Source: 21-14-0-10-47-8 sp966211455 | Lineage (GTDB): Bacteria; Bdellovibrionota; Bdellovibrionia; Bdellovibrionales; Bdellovibrionaceae | Direction: 5' to 3' | Assembly: GCA_966211455.1 (NCBI GenBank) | Contig: CBIHNI010000002.1 | Span: forward strand, 186,001 to 250,000 | Length of the DNA stretch: 64,000 nt | Shown here: positions 61,623 to 64,000 of the stretch, piece by piece | Numbering within the stretch: the stretch's first letter is position 1 | How the letters are laid out: every line of letters begins with the position of its first letter | Program-made: the position numbers and the translations under genes | Notes under the pieces: generated by a model | Databases searched by the model: none | Seen by the model: the letters and a program-made list of their open reading frames with translations, nothing else | What the model was told of the DNA's origin: nothing

Positions 61623-62372
61623 TTATTGGCACATCTTTAAAGATCCGACGAGATTTTCGATCTCGTCGATCTTGTTGTTGGAATTGTTCTCTTTGATCAC
61701 GGCCCAGTAAGCGCCGGATCCGATCACCACCAAGCCTTTTCGTTTCACCTGATTTGCCAGAATGCGAACCCCGCAATAAAGATTTTTGAAGGGGTTTAAG
61801 ATCGTCTTTTGCGGATCTGTCGGCGCCAGGAATTGATCTTGATTCCAATCAAACTGGCAAAACGGGTAACCCTGAATATCTTGATAAGAAAGCTGCAGCA
61901 AGCCTTCGCTGTAAACCGGTTGTCCCGTGATCGGATCGGTGCCCATGGTTGATTCGTGAAAGCGACTTAAAGGATTGAAGCTGCTTTCATATTTTGTCAT
62001 CGCGGCGATCAGCTGTCCCGCCACGTTCACTTTCTGCAAATTGGAAAGAGAGCTGTAGGTGCGGCAGAATCGGGTCATGTCTTTCGCGGTCAGCAAATCC
62101 TGCGCTTCGGACTGGATCAAGCCGAAGACGAATGTGCTCCAAGGTTTGGTGCCAGCTTTGGCGTTTTCCCAAAGCAAAGGTTCAAATTCAAAGTTCGTTT
62201 CATCCGGCGGAGGAGTCGTACCGTTGCCATCGGAGCCGCCGCTCCCGCCATTGCTGCCTTCGCCAAGGCTTCCGTTGTCGTTGCCACCAGTGGGGCCATT
62301 GAAACCCTTCGAGCAAGATATGCAAAAAAGAGTGACGGCCAGAATGAGAGAGAAACGTTTGATTTGTTGCAT
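61623..62372 (-). CDS. Lipoprotein with a lytic transglycosylase-like domain
   Basis: 249 residues with a lipoprotein signal (LILAVTLFCISC, lipid-attached cysteine ~residue 20) and a glycine/serine/asparagine linker (~25-60). The remaining ~190 residues resemble a lysozyme-like fold: the likely catalytic glutamate is in AAMTKYESSFNPLSRFHES and the follow-up SLT-type motif in YSEGLLQLSYQD. Three C-terminal cysteines (YPFCQFD, NLYCGVRI, SLKMCQ) could pair. It would act on peptidoglycan at the outer membrane. A TCTCA dyad lies 74 bp upstream. Confidence 0.72.
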   Translation of the reverse strand: MQQIKRFSLILAVTLFCISCSKGFNGPTGGNDNGSLGEGSNGGSGGSDGNGTTPPPDETNFEFEPLLWENAKAGTKPWSTFVFGLIQSEAQDLLTAKDMTRFCRTYSSLSNLQKVNVAGQLIAAMTKYESSFNPLSRFHESTMGTDPITGQPVYSEGLLQLSYQDIQGYPFCQFDWNQDQFLAPTDPQKTILNPFKNLYCGVRILANQVKRKGLVVIGSGAYWAVIKENNSNNKIDEIENLVGSLKMCQ

Positions 62373-62446
62373 ATATCCAGTGTCACCTGATCGGTGAAAA
62401 TCGGTGATGCGCTTTGGTCCCGTTTTGGTCGGGGGCTGGGTCCAAA

Positions 62447-62462
62447 TCTCATTTTGAGACGG
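62447..62462 (+). promoter_or_regulatory. TCTCA-N3-TGAGA-CGG dyad motif, site 6
   Basis: TCTCATTTTGAGACGG, a perfect copy between two divergent lipoprotein genes (starts 62372 and 62559). Best match to the consensus in the window. Confidence 0.5.
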
Positions 62463-62558
62463 TCTAGAATTTATTTTTCAAGACCCCGTAACAAACCTAA
62501 GTCTCGGCGGTTCTTCCTTTTGTAGGGTCTGAAATCCAGGCCCAGAAGGGTGATCGCA

Positions 62559-63461
62559 ATGAAATCCAGTACTTTGAAAATCACAGTTTTATCTTTGATG
62601 TTGGCTCTGGCTGCTTGTGGGAAACGAAATCAGACGGATGATAATTCCGCGCAAAGTCTCAGTGTGGATCCAGTCGAAGCTTCTGTTGAGTCGGGGTTGA
62701 CCATGATCAGCGGAATGGCGGACGAGCAAGCGGGCTCTTCTTATGCACAGATGACAAGTCAGCAGAAGGGCTCGGTTTGGCAGATGCTGCTTGGTCCTCA
62801 GGCATTGGCGGATGCTTGCACCCGTGCGTATTTTCAAACCTGCAATAGTGGGGTGAAAGAAGCGAATTACAATGCCTGCCTGGTCAGCGGAACTTCAAGA
62901 AGCATCACGGGAAGCGTGGATCTTTCCTATTCACATACAAGCTGCACACTTTCGACAAATGGTGATTCGGTGACTCGCACTTATGATCTGGAAATTTCAG
63001 GACCACGGGGCGGAGTCGTCTCTCATCAAAGTGCGGTGGCTTCTGATTATCGTGGCAGCAGTTACGGCGGTGGCGGTCGCATCACGAAGACGAATGCGGG
63101 TTGGGATTTGGAAGTTTTAGGTCGTCACAGTCAAATGCAGTATCGAAGTCGCGAAGTTTTCAATGTCTCGACTCGAACTTTAAGTGCAATGCAAATCACG
63201 GGCAGCCTTTCGCGATCTGGACGCACGGTCACCGGTGGACAGTTGGAAGTGAATCATAATCTTTCAAAGTTTACGTCCGTGATTGTGCCTTCGAATTTGC
63301 AGTGGACGAATAGCTGCTGTCATCCGACCTCGGGAAGCCTCAGTGTGACCTATTCCGGCTCGAAGTCTGGATCGGCAACTGTGACCTTCCAAGGCTGTGG
63401 CTCAGCCACCGTCGATCAAGGTGGACAACAGCAGCAGATTGAGCTGTCATATTGTGAGTAA
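62559..63461 (+). CDS. Lipoprotein of unknown function
   Basis: 300 residues from the ATG at 62559 (AGAAGGG 9 bp upstream). The lipobox LALAAC gives a lipid-anchored cysteine at residue ~21. The mature part is serine/threonine/glycine-rich with beta strands and repeated cysteines (ADACTRAYFQTCNSGVK, SHTSCTLS, NSCCHPTSGS, FQGCGSA). No family is recognised. It lies 25 bp upstream of the ECF sigma factor gene, so the two may be co-transcribed. Confidence 0.75.
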   Translation: MKSSTLKITVLSLMLALAACGKRNQTDDNSAQSLSVDPVEASVESGLTMISGMADEQAGSSYAQMTSQQKGSVWQMLLGPQALADACTRAYFQTCNSGVKEANYNACLVSGTSRSITGSVDLSYSHTSCTLSTNGDSVTRTYDLEISGPRGGVVSHQSAVASDYRGSSYGGGGRITKTNAGWDLEVLGRHSQMQYRSREVFNVSTRTLSAMQITGSLSRSGRTVTGGQLEVNHNLSKFTSVIVPSNLQWTNSCCHPTSGSLSVTYSGSKSGSATVTFQGCGSATVDQGGQQQQIELSYCE

Positions 63462-63485
63462 TCCTCACATTCTGACCACGAGATC

Positions 63486-64000
63486 ATGACAAAGCTAGAG
63501 AACGCAACGGATGAAGAGCTAATCGAGAAAACCGCGAGTGGAGATTCGAAGGCATTTGAATCTCTTCTTGGTCGGTTTGAAAGAAATGTGTTTGGTCTTT
63601 GCAAGCGGCTGATGAGGTCGGAGATGTTGGCAGAAGAGATGGCACAAGAAACCTGGATGCGAGTCGTGAGATCGGCTCCGCACTTTGAGCCCAAAGGCTC
63701 GGTGAAATCTTGGATTCTGGTGATCGCCAAAAATCAATGTCTGAACGCCATCGAGAAACGCGGTTGGGAAGAGTCTTTGCCCGAAGGTGCCGAAGAAGAG
63801 ATTGTCGATCCCAGCGAAAGTTTAGAGATGCTGCTTTCGCAAAAAGATCAAAGACAAAAATTGATGGCGGCGATCGAAAGCCTTCCGGATCGTCAACGCG
63901 CGGCCCTGATTTTGTGGATGCAAGATGAAAAATCATACGAAGATCTGGCCCGCGATCTGAAAACGCATGTCGGGGCTTTCAAAGTTTTGCTTCACCGGGC
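63486..64000 (+). CDS. ECF-type RNA polymerase sigma factor (partial)
   Basis: 171 residues from the ATG at 63486, cut by the right edge. Region 2 is visible (FGLCKRLMRSEMLAEEMAQE then TWMRVVRSAPHF and SVKSWILVIAKNQCLNAI) and region 4 (ESLPDRQRAALILWMQDEKS then YEDLARDLKTHVGAFKVLLH), the core of sigma-70 family ECF factors. An anti-sigma gene would be expected just past the window. It follows a lipoprotein gene by 24 bp. Its target promoter is unknown. Confidence 0.92.
   Translation, partial: MTKLENATDEELIEKTASGDSKAFESLLGRFERNVFGLCKRLMRSEMLAEEMAQETWMRVVRSAPHFEPKGSVKSWILVIAKNQCLNAIEKRGWEESLPEGAEEEIVDPSESLEMLLSQKDQRQKLMAAIESLPDRQRAALILWMQDEKSYEDLARDLKTHVGAFKVLLHR

Overview
The window looks like chromosomal DNA of a Bdellovibrio-like predator or close relative (Bdellovibrionota). 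This is inferred from gene content and was not tested by a search. The signs are two TIGR02147-family regulators beside secreted-protein genes, an HNH endonuclease of the type common in that group, many short exported proteins of unknown function, two REP-associated tyrosine transposases, and about 50% GC with AGGAG-type ribosome binding sites. No rRNA, tRNA or CRISPR array was seen.

Layout. 0-2.1 kb: a cut-off secreted protein, a barrel-like outer membrane protein and a first RAYT transposase. 2.4-7.4 kb: an acyl-CoA operon (3-hydroxyacyl-CoA dehydrogenase, enoyl-CoA hydratase, fused mutase/GTPase IcmF). 7.6-9.3 kb: a membrane-anchored phosphatase and a secreted protein. 9.7-17.2 kb: a ~2,400-residue PKD / carboxypeptidase-regulatory / NHL / YD-RHS protein with a short cysteine-rich tail and a three-helix membrane protein directly behind it, a possible toxin-immunity pair. 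17.2-18.4 kb: an IS3-family element that replaced the tail of a neighbouring gene. 18.4-23.7 kb: leftward secreted proteins, including an M48 peptidase operon headed by a TIGR02147 regulator. 23.8-25.5 kb: HNH endonuclease and a 37-bp tandem repeat. 25.5-29.7 kb: FAD dehydrogenase, phosphatidylserine decarboxylase, MOSC protein and two divergent QueD/PTPS homologues with complementary active-site losses. 29.8-34.7 kb: secreted proteins around a second TIGR02147 regulator, with a duplicated cysteine-rich family and a BP74-like domain protein. 34.8-37 kb: feoA-feoB. 37-44.5 kb: a glycosyltransferase/polysaccharide deacetylase fusion, a large exported protein, an HPF-like protein and an S9A peptidase. 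44.6-55.8 kb: HD-GYP-like response protein, phosphoesterase, outer membrane protein, CPA2 antiporter, mutS and glnD. 55.7-64 kb: small secreted proteins, sufE, YebC, a DUF455 protein, a second RAYT, a pseudouridine synthase, two lipoproteins and the start of an ECF sigma factor.

How the parts fit. Housekeeping genes (mutS, glnD, psd, feoAB, sufE, yebC) alternate with accessory exported proteins. Between 46 and 62.5 kb a dyad motif, TCTCA-N3-TGAGA-CGG, recurs in intergenic regions, three times between divergent genes. It is the best candidate for an undescribed regulatory site. The YD/NHL protein with its neighbour is the best candidate for an effector system.
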